A stretch of 64,000 nt of DNA from Bradyrhizobium sp. CCBAU 51627 (GTDB taxonomy: Bacteria > Pseudomonadota > Alphaproteobacteria > Rhizobiales > Xanthobacteraceae): contig NZ_LBJG01000008.1 in assembly GCF_028128765.1 (NCBI RefSeq), positions 1-64,000 on the forward strand, written 5' to 3'. Under the pieces are notes generated by a model. The model was not told the DNA's origin and searched no databases. It worked only from the letters and a program-made list of their open reading frames with translations. Positions 47,276 to 54,584 of the stretch are shown one piece after another. The position numbers were made by a program, and so were the translations under genes. Numbering within the stretch: the stretch's first letter is position 1; each line of letters starts with the position of its first letter.

Positions 47276-48049
47276 TCAGCGCTCGACAAAGGCCTTTTCG
47301 ATCACGAAATGGCCGGGCTGGCTGTGGTTGCCCTCGCCGAAGCCGCGATCGGAAAACATCGCGTGCAGCTCCTCGAGCATCGCCGGGCTGCCGCAGAGCA
47401 TGATGCGGTCGGTCTCGATATCGAGGCCGGACTGGCCGATATCCTCGAACAGCTGATTGGACGCAATCAGGTCTGTGATGCGACCGCGGTTGCGGAACGG
47501 CTCGCGGGTGACGGTGGGATAGTAGACGAGCTTGTCGCGGATTAAGGGACCGAAGAACTCATGGTTGCGCAGGCCCTCGACGACGTGCTCGCCATAGGCG
47601 AGCTCGGGGACCTGGCGACAGCCATGGGCGAGCACGATGGTCTCGTAGTTTTCGTAGACGTCCGGATCCTTGATCAGGCTGGCGAAGGGCGCAAGGCCCG
47701 TGCCGGTCGAGAGCAGCAGCAGACGCCTGCCGGGAATGAGATTGCCGGTGATGAGCGTACCCGTAGCCTTGCGGCCGACCAGGATGATGTCGCCTTCCCC
47801 GATCTTCTGCAGGCGCGAAGTCAGCGGGCCATCCTGCACCTTGATCGAGAAGAACTCGAGCGCTTCCTCGTGATTGGCACTGGCCATGCTGTAGGCCCGC
47901 ATCAACGGCTTGCCCTCGACCTCCAGCCCGATCATGGCGAACTGACCATTCTGGAAGCGAAAGCCGGGATCGCGCGTCGCGGTGAAGCTGAACAGGGACT
48001 CGGTCCAATGCCGGACCGACAGAACCGTTTCCTTCTGAAATGCGCTCAT
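47276..48049 (-). CDS. Ferredoxin-NADP(+) reductase
   Basis: A 257-residue FPR-type reductase. The FAD-binding motif is MRAYSMAS (R-x-Y-S), followed by IKVQDGPLTSRLQ, the NADP-binding LLSTGTGLAPFASLIKD and a CGSPAM motif. The C-terminal AFVER is the form usual in bacterial FPRs. It should pass electrons between NADPH and a ferredoxin, probably the one encoded nearby. It has its own ATTAGTT element about 73 bases upstream. Confidence 0.92.
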   Translation of the reverse strand: MSAFQKETVLSVRHWTESLFSFTATRDPGFRFQNGQFAMIGLEVEGKPLMRAYSMASANHEEALEFFSIKVQDGPLTSRLQKIGEGDIILVGRKATGTLITGNLIPGRRLLLLSTGTGLAPFASLIKDPDVYENYETIVLAHGCRQVPELAYGEHVVEGLRNHEFFGPLIRDKLVYYPTVTREPFRNRGRITDLIASNQLFEDIGQSGLDIETDRIMLCGSPAMLEELHAMFSDRGFGEGNHSQPGHFVIEKAFVER

Positions 48050-48121
48050 TATCTCTCCTTCTCGATGACGCCAAGGTCACGGAGAGCGGGGAGTCCGGCA
48101 ATTCGGAAGTGAATTTCCTGG

Positions 48122-48133
48122 TCGATTAGTTTC
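48122..48133. promoter_or_regulatory. ATTAGTT element 2, upstream of the ferredoxin-NADP reductase
   Basis: TCGATTAGTTTC lies about 73 bases before the reductase start. It shares TCGATTAGTT with element 4 (reverse strand). Confidence 0.5.
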
Positions 48134-48184
48134 ACATTTCGCGGGCGCCAATCGAACGGAAGGCACGCGGTCATGCCCGCGGCG

Positions 48185-48196
48185 GCAATTAGTTGC
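48185..48196. promoter_or_regulatory. ATTAGTT element 3, perfect GCAA-N4-TTGC dyad
   Basis: GCAATTAGTTGC is a perfect inverted repeat 48 bases before the DUF971 start, in the divergent region shared with the reductase. Half-N4-half geometry is what FNR-family dimers recognise. Confidence 0.55.
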
Positions 48197-48243
48197 TATT
48201 CCCGTACGCCCGCGACGACATAGACAGAAGCCGGAGGTTCGTC

Positions 48244-48549
48244 ATGACCATGACTGCATTGGTTGCACCGACCGTGGCCGGCTATGAAGCGAGCGCCGAT
48301 CTCGCCGCGCTCCTCGTGCGCACTGCCCAGGACAATGCGCTGAGCGTTCCCGCCGAAAAACTCCGCCTCTCCTGCAAATGCGCCCACTGTACTCGCGCCC
48401 GCTTCGACGGCCGCTTCCCCGAAAGGTTTCCCGGCATCGCCATCACCGAGATCGGCGATCTCGGCTATGGGCTGAACATCTCGTTTTCGGACGGGCACAA
48501 AAGGGGCATCTACCCGAAACCCTATCTGCTGAGCCTGGCGGGGCGGTAA
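48244..48549 (+). CDS. DUF971-family (GBBH-like N-terminal domain) protein
   Basis: A 101-residue protein whose second half matches the DUF971 fold: LRLSCKCAHC, ITEIGDLGYGLNISFSDGHKRGIYPKPYL. The CKCAHC cysteines could bind zinc or an iron-sulfur cluster. DUF971 proteins often occur with Fe-S assembly or redox genes. The ATG at 48244 has GGAGG six bases before it. It is divergent from the ferredoxin reductase. Confidence 0.88.
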   Translation: MTMTALVAPTVAGYEASADLAALLVRTAQDNALSVPAEKLRLSCKCAHCTRARFDGRFPERFPGIAITEIGDLGYGLNISFSDGHKRGIYPKPYLLSLAGR

Positions 48550-48570
48550 GCGCCCGCTTGCCCACGCATC

Positions 48571-48586
48571 TGGCACGGACATTGCT
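48571..48586 (+). promoter_or_regulatory. Sigma-54 promoter of the Crp/Fnr regulator gene
   Basis: TGGCACG-N4-TTGCT, preceded by C, matches the sigma-54 -24/-12 consensus at every conserved base, with GG at 48572-48573 and GC at 48584-48585. A transcript would begin near 48597, leaving a leader of about 27 bases before the ATG at 48624. Confidence 0.75.
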
Positions 48587-48623
48587 CTTCTTTAGAACGG
48601 TTTGAACGTTCCGGAGGCAGAGG

Positions 48624-49397
48624 ATGTTGCAGGCGGCGGGTGTGGTTCGCGGGACTGTTCCGCCGGCGGTCCGGCCTGCGGGCAGTTCCTCGCTGCTGCT
48701 CACGGAGAACCGGCAGTGGATCGGCGGACCACCGCCGTTGATGGACAAGCTTAACCCGCGCGAGCGGGAACTGGTGCTGAAGCAGGGCCGGCGGAAGGTG
48801 CTCAACCGCGGCCAGACGCTGTTCAGCCAGGGCGGCAGGCACGACGGCATCTGGTTGATTGAAAGCGGCCGAATCCGCGTGTTCTACACCTCCCCGCTCG
48901 GGCGCGAGATCACACTGGCTTACTGGCATGTCGGCAATTTCGTCGGCGGGCCCGAAGTGTTCGAGGGCACCGTGCATCAATGGTCCGGCGTCGCATCCAG
49001 CAATTGCAGCGTTGTGCACCTGCCTGGAAAGGAGCTGCGGTCCCTTGCCGCAAAGATCCCGAATCTGGCGATCGGCTTGATTGAAGGCTTGACCTTCAAA
49101 GGGAAGTGCTATTCGGCCCTCGCGCAAATGCTGGGAACGCGTTCGATCACGCAGCGCCTCGCGCATCTGCTCTTGCATCTCGTCGAGCTCTACGGCGTCG
49201 AGGACGCCGACGGCCGCGTCATCGCGGCCGCTTTCACCCATGCCGACATCGCCCACATGGTCGGCGCCACCAGGCAATGGGTCACGATCAGTTTGAAGCG
49301 GATGCAAGAGAAGGGAATCGTCCTGACCAAGCGCTCGCAGATCGTGATCTGCCGAACCGACGTGCTGGAGGAAATGCGCGGCCACGCCTCCGACTGA
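48624..49397 (+). CDS. Crp/Fnr-family transcriptional regulator
   Basis: A 257-residue regulator. An N-terminal extension of about 35 residues precedes the cyclic-nucleotide-type beta-barrel (LNRGQTLFSQGGRHDGIWLIESGRIRVFY). A dimer helix and a winged HTH (FTHADIAHMVGATRQWVTISLKRMQEKGI) follow. There is no FNR-type cysteine cluster near the N-terminus, so it is not an oxygen-sensing FNR. It sits amid four ATTAGTT elements that it may bind, and is itself behind a sigma-54 promoter. An effector cannot be deduced. Confidence 0.92.
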   Translation: MLQAAGVVRGTVPPAVRPAGSSSLLLTENRQWIGGPPPLMDKLNPRERELVLKQGRRKVLNRGQTLFSQGGRHDGIWLIESGRIRVFYTSPLGREITLAYWHVGNFVGGPEVFEGTVHQWSGVASSNCSVVHLPGKELRSLAAKIPNLAIGLIEGLTFKGKCYSALAQMLGTRSITQRLAHLLLHLVELYGVEDADGRVIAAAFTHADIAHMVGATRQWVTISLKRMQEKGIVLTKRSQIVICRTDVLEEMRGHASD

Positions 49398-49481
49398 GGG
49401 AATTCGCGAGCAAGGCCCGTGCATAGACAAGCGGTTTTATAGTGCAGGACTGCCCAAGGAGTATGCAATCAACTTTTCGCG

Positions 49482-49493
49482 GCAACTAATCGA
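49482..49493. promoter_or_regulatory. ATTAGTT element 4, upstream of the ABC importer
   Basis: On the minus strand it reads TCGATTAGTTGC. It lies about 85 bases before the binding-protein start, in the 181-base gap after the Crp/Fnr gene. Confidence 0.55.
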
Positions 49494-49578
49494 CTGCGGC
49501 GGTCATTCCGGATTTGCCCTGTCCGACCCCTCCTCCAATCATGGCAACCACAGCACATCCAACTGAATGAGGATGAGA

Positions 49579-51000
49579 ATGGCCCGCCATCTTCCCACGC
49601 TCTCGATCGCGATGTCGGTGACATCGCTGGCACTTCTAGCTGCGCAGCCGGCCTCGGCGGAAACCGTCACGCTCGGCATCGGGACGCAGGATACCACGAC
49701 CAACACGGTGACCGCGGGCATCGTCATCCGCCAGCTTCATCTTCTCGAAAGATACCTGCCGACGTCAGGCAAGTACGCCAACATCAAGTTCGAGCTGGAA
49801 TGGCAGAACTTTACGTCGGGTCCGCCCGTCACCAACGCGATGATGGCGAACAAGCTGCAGATCGGCATGATGGGCGACTACCCGCTGATCGTGAACGGCT
49901 TCACCTTCGAGAGCAATCCCGAGAGCAAGAGCCGGCTGATCGGCATCGCTGCCTACAGCCTCGAAGGCTCCGGCAACGGCATCGTCGTTCATAAGGATTC
50001 GCCCTACTACGATCTCGCCGATCTCAAGGGCAAGCTCGTCAGTGTGCCCTTCGGCTCCGCCGCGCACGGCATGGTGCTGAAGGCGATGCAGGATCGCGGC
50101 TACGCGACCGACTTCTTCCAGCTCGTCAGCCAGAGCCCGGAAGTCGGTTCGACCAATCTCCAGGAGAAGAAGATCGACGCCCATGCCGACTTCGTTCCCT
50201 TCGCCGAGTTACTGCCGTTCCGCGGTTTCGCTCGAAAGATCTTCGATGGCGTCGAGACGAATCTGCCGACCTTCCACGGCATCGTCGTCCGCACCGATTT
50301 CGCCGAAAAATATCCTGAAGTCGTCGTCGCCTACTTCAAGGCGTTGATCGCCGCCAACCAATGGCTGCGCGACGATCCCAAGCTCGCGGCCGAAAAGATT
50401 CAGGAATGGACCGGAATCAACAAGGAGGTCGTCTACATCTACCTCGGCCCCGGCGGCAACATGACCACCGATCCCACCGTCAAGCCGGCGTTGGTCGATG
50501 CCGCGACAGCCGAAGTCAAGGTGCTGCAGAATCTCGGCCGCATGAAAGAGTTCGATCCGAAGAAGTGGGTCGACGACAGGTATGTCCGCAAGGCCTTTGC
50601 CGAGATGAAGCTCGACTATGACGCGCAGCTTGCGAGCACCAAGAACTACGAGATTTCCGGCCAGGACTCGTTCTGCAAGAAGCCGATCACTGACCCGCGC
50701 AAAGCCGGCGAGGTCTGGGTCAACGATGCCGGCATCATGCCGTTCTCGTCCGCCGCCTGCACGCTCGGAGCCTACGCCGACTTCAAGGCCAAGGGCAAGA
50801 AGATCGACGTCGCCTATGTCTTCGATACCACGCGCGGCATCAAGCTGTTCGCCGACCAGGCCTTCTTCGCGGTCGGCAACGGCGACGTCGCGCCGTTCCT
50901 GCTCAAGAAGGACGCGGAGGCCTATGCCGCCAAGATCGGCGGGAAGGTGCTCGGCTTCGACGACGCGGTGAAGGCCGCCGTCGGCGGAGGCAAGACGTGA
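49579..51000 (+). CDS. ABC transporter substrate-binding protein (NrtA/SsuA/TauA type) with NosL-like C-terminal domain
   Basis: A 473-residue periplasmic protein. The signal peptide (MARHLPTLSIAMSVTSLALLAAQPASA) leads into a family 9/NMT1-type binding domain: ETVTLGIGTQDTTTNT, MMANKLQIGMMGDYPLIVNG, DLADLKGKLVSVPFGSAAHGMVL, FHGIVVRTDFAEKYPEVV. From about residue 355 a second domain begins: MPFSSAACTLGAYADF, then AYVFDT, AFFAVGNGDVAPFLLKKDAEAYAAKIGGKVLGFDDA. This resembles NosL, a periplasmic copper-binding accessory protein. Usual binding proteins of this class stop near 330 residues. Three ATGs occur; 49579 is chosen because GAGG lies six bases before it. Confidence 0.85.
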   Translation: MARHLPTLSIAMSVTSLALLAAQPASAETVTLGIGTQDTTTNTVTAGIVIRQLHLLERYLPTSGKYANIKFELEWQNFTSGPPVTNAMMANKLQIGMMGDYPLIVNGFTFESNPESKSRLIGIAAYSLEGSGNGIVVHKDSPYYDLADLKGKLVSVPFGSAAHGMVLKAMQDRGYATDFFQLVSQSPEVGSTNLQEKKIDAHADFVPFAELLPFRGFARKIFDGVETNLPTFHGIVVRTDFAEKYPEVVVAYFKALIAANQWLRDDPKLAAEKIQEWTGINKEVVYIYLGPGGNMTTDPTVKPALVDAATAEVKVLQNLGRMKEFDPKKWVDDRYVRKAFAEMKLDYDAQLASTKNYEISGQDSFCKKPITDPRKAGEVWVNDAGIMPFSSAACTLGAYADFKAKGKKIDVAYVFDTTRGIKLFADQAFFAVGNGDVAPFLLKKDAEAYAAKIGGKVLGFDDAVKAAVGGGKT

Positions 51001-51911
51001 GCAGTCCCGCCCTCGTCAGACACCCCGAGGACAACATGCCGGCAACAGCAGCACTTCCGGAGGCGGTCCGCGCGCCCACTGTCACATCGCCCGCAACACC
51101 ATCTTCATTCGGTACGCTCGCGCTACGCTGGTATCGACTAAACCAGGGACGACTGCGCGCCACCGCGATCGGCGTGACTTCGCTGCTCGCATTCCTGCTG
51201 GTCTGGCACCTGCTCACGACCTACCGGGTCGTCTTCTTTGTGCGCTTCGTCAACGTGCCGGCGCCGCTCGCAGTCTATGCGAGCTTCACCAAGGCGATTC
51301 ACGACCCTCACTTTCTGATGCATATCGTGCTGAGCTGCCGGCGCATCTTCATCGGCTTCTCGCTCGCGGCCGTGGTCGGCGTGCCGCTCGGCCTGATCAT
51401 GGGACGCTTCAAGCTGGTGCACGAGGTCGTCTTCCCGGTCGCTGAAGTGCTGCGGCCGATCCCCGCGATCGCCTGGGTGCCGATGGCGATCATGCTTTGG
51501 CCGACCAACGAGCAGAGCATCGTCTTCATCACCTTTCTCGGATCGTTCTTCCCGATCCTGGTCAACACGCTGCACGGCATGTCGCTGGTCGATCCCGTGC
51601 TGGTGCGCGCCGCGCAGTGTCTTGGCGCGCGCGAACGCTCGATCTTCCGGGAGGTCTACTTTCCCGCCTCGCTGCCGCACATCTTCACCGGCCTCACGGT
51701 GGGCATGGGTGTTGCCTGGGTCTCACTGATCGCCGCCGAGATGATCTCGGGCCAATACGGCATCGGCTATTTCACCTGGGAAGCCTATTCGCTGGTCCAG
51801 TATGCCGACATCGCGCTCGGCATGATCGCGATCGGCGTGCTTGGCCTCGGATCGAGCCTGCTGATCAGAGGCGCAGGACATCTGGTGATGCCGTGGAGGT
51901 CGACGAGATGA
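50997..51911 (+). CDS. ABC transporter permease (SsuC/TauC/NrtB type)
   Basis: A 304-residue permease with an unusual Pro/Ala-rich N-terminal tail of about 50 residues before the first helix. The family EAA-like loop reads LVRAAQCLGARERSIFREVYFPASLPHIFTGLTVGMGVAWVSLIAAEM, typical of nitrate/sulfonate/taurine importers. The GTG start overlaps the binding-protein stop. It should form the homodimeric channel for the linked ATPase. Confidence 0.92.
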   Translation: MSSPALVRHPEDNMPATAALPEAVRAPTVTSPATPSSFGTLALRWYRLNQGRLRATAIGVTSLLAFLLVWHLLTTYRVVFFVRFVNVPAPLAVYASFTKAIHDPHFLMHIVLSCRRIFIGFSLAAVVGVPLGLIMGRFKLVHEVVFPVAEVLRPIPAIAWVPMAIMLWPTNEQSIVFITFLGSFFPILVNTLHGMSLVDPVLVRAAQCLGARERSIFREVYFPASLPHIFTGLTVGMGVAWVSLIAAEMISGQYGIGYFTWEAYSLVQYADIALGMIAIGVLGLGSSLLIRGAGHLVMPWRSTR

Positions 51912-52780
51912 GTGAGACCCTGGCGAGCGAGCCAAAAGGCCATATCGAGGTCACGAACTTCTCCCTCAGCTATGACAGTATCGAGGGTCCGGTTCAGGCC
52001 GTCACCGATACCCAGATCCATGTGAACCCCGGCGAGTTCGTCTCAATCGTCGGCCCCTCCGGCTGTGGGAAGTCGACGCTGCTCAACGCAGTCGCGGGCT
52101 TCCTCAAACCCACGACGGGCATCGTCACCGTCGACGGCGAGCGCGTGAACGGGCCCAGCGCCGAACGCGGCATGGTGTTCCAGCAATATTCGCTGTTTCC
52201 CTGGAAAACGGTGCGGGAGAATGTGGAGTTCGGCCTGAAAATGCGCGGCATGCCGCGTTCGCAGCGCGAGCGCGCCGCGCGCACGCTGCTCGGACTCGCT
52301 GGACTCGAAGCGTTCGAGAAGCACTATCCGGAAAAGCTCTCCGGCGGCATGAAGCAGCGCGTTGGCATCGTCCGCGCGCTGGCGACCGGACCAAAGGTAT
52401 TGCTGCTCGACGAGCCCTTCGGGGCGCTCGACGCGCAAACGCGGGTCATCATGCAGCAGATCCTCACCAACATGTGGCAGCGGCTGAAGATCTCGGTGCT
52501 GTTCGTCACCCACGACATTGATGAAGCGATCTTCCTCTCCGACCGCGTCTACTGCATGACCGCCCGCCCCGGCTCGATCAAGGCGGAGATTCCGATTCCC
52601 CTTGAGCGGCCGCGGCAGCAGTCGATGATGATGTCGTCGGAATTCCTGGCGCTGCGCCGTGGGCTGATGTCGCTGATCCGCGAGGAAAGCCTCAAAGCGA
52701 TGGGCGGCGAGATCAACGACATGGGCATGCAGGGGCTGAATATCGAGCTGCATGGCCATTCGCTGGCGGATGTGATCTGA
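51908..52780 (+). CDS. ABC transporter ATP-binding protein (SsuB/TauB/NrtD type)
   Basis: A 290-residue ATPase with Walker A GPSGCGKST, Q-loop QQYSLFPWKTV, signature LSGGMKQRVGI, Walker B LLLDEPFGALD and the switch VTHDIDEAIFLSD. The QQYSLFPW Q-loop and GGMKQRV signature are typical of nitrate/sulfonate/taurine ATPases. Its ATG overlaps the permease stop. It ends the plus-strand transporter operon. Confidence 0.93.
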   Translation: MSETLASEPKGHIEVTNFSLSYDSIEGPVQAVTDTQIHVNPGEFVSIVGPSGCGKSTLLNAVAGFLKPTTGIVTVDGERVNGPSAERGMVFQQYSLFPWKTVRENVEFGLKMRGMPRSQRERAARTLLGLAGLEAFEKHYPEKLSGGMKQRVGIVRALATGPKVLLLDEPFGALDAQTRVIMQQILTNMWQRLKISVLFVTHDIDEAIFLSDRVYCMTARPGSIKAEIPIPLERPRQQSMMMSSEFLALRRGLMSLIREESLKAMGGEINDMGMQGLNIELHGHSLADVI

Positions 52781-52803
52781 CTAGTACACGGTGATGACCG
52801 TCT

Positions 52804-52910
52804 CATAGCGTGGGCAAAGCGCAAGCGTGCCCACCATTCTTCATCTCAGAATATTTTACCAGATGGCGGGCACGGCGCTTCCCGCCATGTGCCTCCTACG
52901 ATCGCGCGCG
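52804..52910. repeat. Dispersed palindromic repeat, related to 29452-29544
   Basis: GCGTGGGCAAAGCGCAAGCG and GTGCCCACCAT, followed by GATGGCGGGCACGGCGCTTC, match blocks of the element at 29452-29544. It lies between convergent genes and may act as a terminator for either. Confidence 0.6.
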
Positions 52911-52919
52911 CGCCGTTCC

Positions 52920-53978
52920 TCACTTGAACCAGTGCACCAGCGCAATGCTGATGCCGAGCAGCAACATCAGGGACAGCGTCACCGCCGCTGTCACCCTGCC
53001 CCCCACGTTCGCGAGCACGCGCACGTCGACGCCAAGACCAAGCGCGGCCATCGAGACCACCGTAAGGAAAGTCGTGATCTTCGTCACCGGTCCGACCACG
53101 GTAGCCGGCACAATCTCGAGCGAGCGCAATGTCGCCAGCGCGAGAAAGCCGAGGATAAACCAGGGCACCAGGCGGAAGAAGCCGATGTTGGTCTTCTTGG
53201 CGTCGGCCTGCCAACGTGCAGCGACGAGGGACAGGCCGACGACGACGGGCCCGAGCATCAAGACGCGCATCAGCTTGACCAGCGTGCCGATCTGCGTGGA
53301 AATCAGGCCTGCCGGCACCGTCGCCGCCAGCACCTGAGGCACGGCATAAACGGTCAGGCCTGCGAGGATGCCGTATTGCGTCGCCGTCAGTTGCAGCAGC
53401 GGGATCAGCAGCGGCAGGCCCAGCACCATCATCACGCCGAGGATCGCAGTGAAGGAGATCGAGGAAGCGATCTCGTCGCTGTTGGCGCCGATGATCGGCG
53501 CCACCGCCGCGATCGCCGAATTGCCGCAGATCGAGTTGCCACAGGCGATCAGGATCGACAACCGGGTCGACAGCCCAAGCATTCGGCTGAGGCCGAAGGA
53601 GACGCAGAGCGCGACAACAACCACCGCCGCAATCGAAGCCAGCAGTGCAATGCCCGAGGCCGCGATGGCGGCAAAGCTGATGGAGGCGCCGAGCAGCATG
53701 ACCGCAACCTCAAGGAGCTGCTTGGCGCTGAAAGCGATGCCGGCCTGCCAGCGCGGCGCCGGCCTCCAGAAGGTGCGCACGGCCATCCCCAGCAGGATCG
53801 CCATCACCAGCGCCTCGATATAGGGATGCTCAAAGATTCCGAGTTCGGCCCGTTCCAGCAGGGCCGAGACACCGGCGACCGCCGTACAGAGAAGGATGCC
53901 GGGAATCAGCGCGAGGACGCGGCTGGCAGCGGTGGCGGGCTTGGCGGCGGCCGGGCTGGATGCTTGATTCTGCGACAC
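52920..53978 (-). CDS. YeiH-family (UPF0324) putative sulfate exporter
   Basis: A 352-residue membrane protein with about ten helices. The YeiH signature is evident: LLEVAVMLLGASISF, IACGNSICGNSAIAAVAPIIGA and VYAVPQVLAATVPAG. Some members (TauZ-like) export sulfate or sulfite released from organosulfonates. It is convergent with the importer operon and gives the cluster a sulfur flavour. The GTG at 53978 is preceded by GGGAGAG; that site can pair with an upstream CTCC segment in a bulged hairpin. Confidence 0.88.
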   Translation of the reverse strand: MSQNQASSPAAAKPATAASRVLALIPGILLCTAVAGVSALLERAELGIFEHPYIEALVMAILLGMAVRTFWRPAPRWQAGIAFSAKQLLEVAVMLLGASISFAAIAASGIALLASIAAVVVVALCVSFGLSRMLGLSTRLSILIACGNSICGNSAIAAVAPIIGANSDEIASSISFTAILGVMMVLGLPLLIPLLQLTATQYGILAGLTVYAVPQVLAATVPAGLISTQIGTLVKLMRVLMLGPVVVGLSLVAARWQADAKKTNIGFFRLVPWFILGFLALATLRSLEIVPATVVGPVTKITTFLTVVSMAALGLGVDVRVLANVGGRVTAAVTLSLMLLLGISIALVHWFK

Positions 53979-54098
53979 AAATCTCTCCCTGAGGAGAAAG
54001 ATTTATACGCAGCACTATTCGGTTGGGGAATAAGTTTTCGACATATCAGGGCCGAGGGAAGTTTGATCCTCGGCGCGGAATAATCCGCCAGGTTGATC

Positions 54099-54317
54099 TT
54101 AGAACAACAGGTTCTTGGCGAGCGAGGCCACGTGGCTGAAGCTGTCATAGACGCCCGGCTCGAAGAACGCGGCGCGTGCCAGCACGATGGCGGCGACCAG
54201 CGACCAGAACAGGCCGGTGCCGGCCCGAAGCAGGAGCTTGGACGCACGCGACCGCGGCTGGGCGTCCGTTGCGGACACCAGCTGCTCGCCGAAGGGCTCA
54301 AATCCAGTGCGTTCCAT
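54099..54317 (-). CDS. Small single-helix membrane protein, unknown
   Basis: A 72-residue protein with a polar N-terminal third and one hydrophobic segment (TGLFWSLVAAIVLARAAFF), then a short soluble end. I do not recognise a family. It is divergent from the monooxygenase gene, separated by 267 bases with no recognised operator. Confidence 0.55.
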   Translation of the reverse strand: MERTGFEPFGEQLVSATDAQPRSRASKLLLRAGTGLFWSLVAAIVLARAAFFEPGVYDSFSHVASLAKNLLF

Positions 54318-54584
54318 GGCCGTGAATCCATCAAATCCTGATCGGGAATGTCGTCGTTTCGGACCCAAACGGCAATGGAAGCGATTGGCGTTTTTGCCCT
54401 TCGGAGGGAAAACTCCTTCCGTGAGACGGCCCAGAGGCGATGGTTTTCTTCTTCCGCCCTATTCCGGCACCGGAGATCCCCGCGTAGACGACCCGGGGCT
54501 CGTCGACTACCGTGCCCGGGCGCAAGCCCTTCGCTCGTCCGCCTGGATCGAACGCTTGGGATCGCCGGAGATCAGAAGAAGACG

